The notes below the pieces were generated by a model. The model saw only the letters and a program-made list of their open reading frames with translations, was not told the DNA's origin and did no database searches. 60,000 nt of DNA from positions 11,197,077-11,257,076 of the forward strand of contig CM022666.1 in the NCBI GenBank assembly GCA_012295275.1, read 5' to 3'. This document shows positions 59,307 to 60,000 of this stretch, one piece after another; the stretch's first letter is position 1, and every line of letters starts with the position of its first letter. The stretch comes from Chrysomallon squamiferum. Its lineage: Eukaryota; Mollusca; Gastropoda; Neomphalida; Peltospiridae. A program made the translations under genes and the position numbers.

Positions 59307-60000
59307 GTGAGTATCAGACAAGATGCAGTATAGGACATTTTTCACAATCACTTGATAGAAGTGAAAAAGGTGCTACCATCACTAATTAACAAAAGTGATG
59401 GCAGTGAGCACCATACTAATTTGTTTACGGTATAGCTGTATAGAATTGTTTTAATGTCTATAATAATTAACCTTTCTAATAAACATTTGGTGACTGTGAA
59501 ATCACAAAGTTCATATTGTTTTAGAAAGTATGGCTCAGAACATATTTGCAGATGAAGTCAGATGGTTATGAAGTTATTCAGCTAATGCTTAATGCAAAGA
59601 TGTCATATCATGTAACTTCAAAGTGTGCTTGCTCCCCAAAACAATATTTTTCTACTTAATGCATTAATTAGTAGATGTTTAAATCTGATAATTACAGAAG
59701 ATATTTGGCTTAGCTTTTTCACAAAATATGATAGATAATTAATTGCAGATGGCAGTTCAGCTGAGAATGCTGTAATAAGACCAGCCATAATAAAATATTC
59801 TGTGTTTTTCATTATACATGAGTGAGTGCTGTAGAAATGAAAAAGTATATTGACTGGATTATTGAGGTCTCTTTTGGTGTAAACTACCTCCTCTTGTAAT
59901 TTCACATATTTTACTGTTTTGAGCAGATTACAAAACTCATTTTTAATTTAACCATTTCTTAATTTGCAATAAATTAATTTCCACTGCTTTTTCATGTAAT
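59307..60000 (+). other. TTC21B intron 11 (start), continuing past the window
   Basis: It begins with a strong donor GTGAGT at 59307. I found no further coding exon to the end of the window. The frame 59618-59905 on the minus strand has no recognisable family motif. Confidence 0.75.

Overview
This window is nuclear DNA from an animal. It contains spliced exons with GT-AG (and one GC-AG) introns, a damaged eukaryotic 18S rRNA copy, an animal-type Ty3/Gypsy LTR retrotransposon, Tigger and LINE relics, and very many satellites and microsatellites. A mollusc, perhaps a cephalopod, fits the repeat load and the kinds of relics. That is an inference from general familiarity with such genomes, not a demonstrated placement.

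Layout. 1-2.9 kb: a possible last exon of an unknown gene (110-226), a TATA-like site with a CT tract, and three 200-bp units carrying tetranucleotide runs. 2.9-8.5 kb: GT-rich then CA-rich low-complexity DNA containing a 1.9-kb tandem duplication with a cluster of CCAAT boxes, flanked by a 400-bp direct repeat. 8.5-24.48 kb: one 16-kb minisatellite of about 40-bp units with higher-order structure and essentially no reading frame. 24.48-26.63 kb: a 69-bp satellite. 26.63-28.51 kb: a GC-richer block with probable 5' external transcribed spacer and an 18S rRNA copy that has several internal deletions, so it is a dispersed rDNA pseudogene. 28.5-40.35 kb: AT-rich intergenic DNA with an RTE-type LINE relic, several pairs of duplicated segments, a 1.07-kb element with long inverted ends, and outlying copies of the 69-bp satellite. 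40.36-45.25 kb: a complete Ty3/Gypsy element on the minus strand. Its two 188-bp LTRs look identical, it has a 4-bp target duplication and a tRNA-Ser primer site, and its pol carries two frameshifts and one stop. 45.3-52.3 kb: AT-rich DNA with a minus-strand LINE relic and an internally deleted Tigger transposon.

52.55-60 kb: the one clear host gene, the 5' third of TTC21B (IFT139), on the plus strand. Eleven exons with compatible phases encode 397 codons, and the gene runs off the right edge. IFT139 belongs to the IFT-A complex of cilia. An X-box-like site (the RFX target of ciliary genes) lies 214 bp upstream of the start. Intron 3 appears to begin with GC, and intron 7 holds a dead integrase relic of KRBA2/SCAND3 type.

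I see no operon-like or defence-like system. The most notable structures are the 16-kb array, the deleted rDNA copy, the young but broken Gypsy copy and the duplicated CCAAT-rich module.
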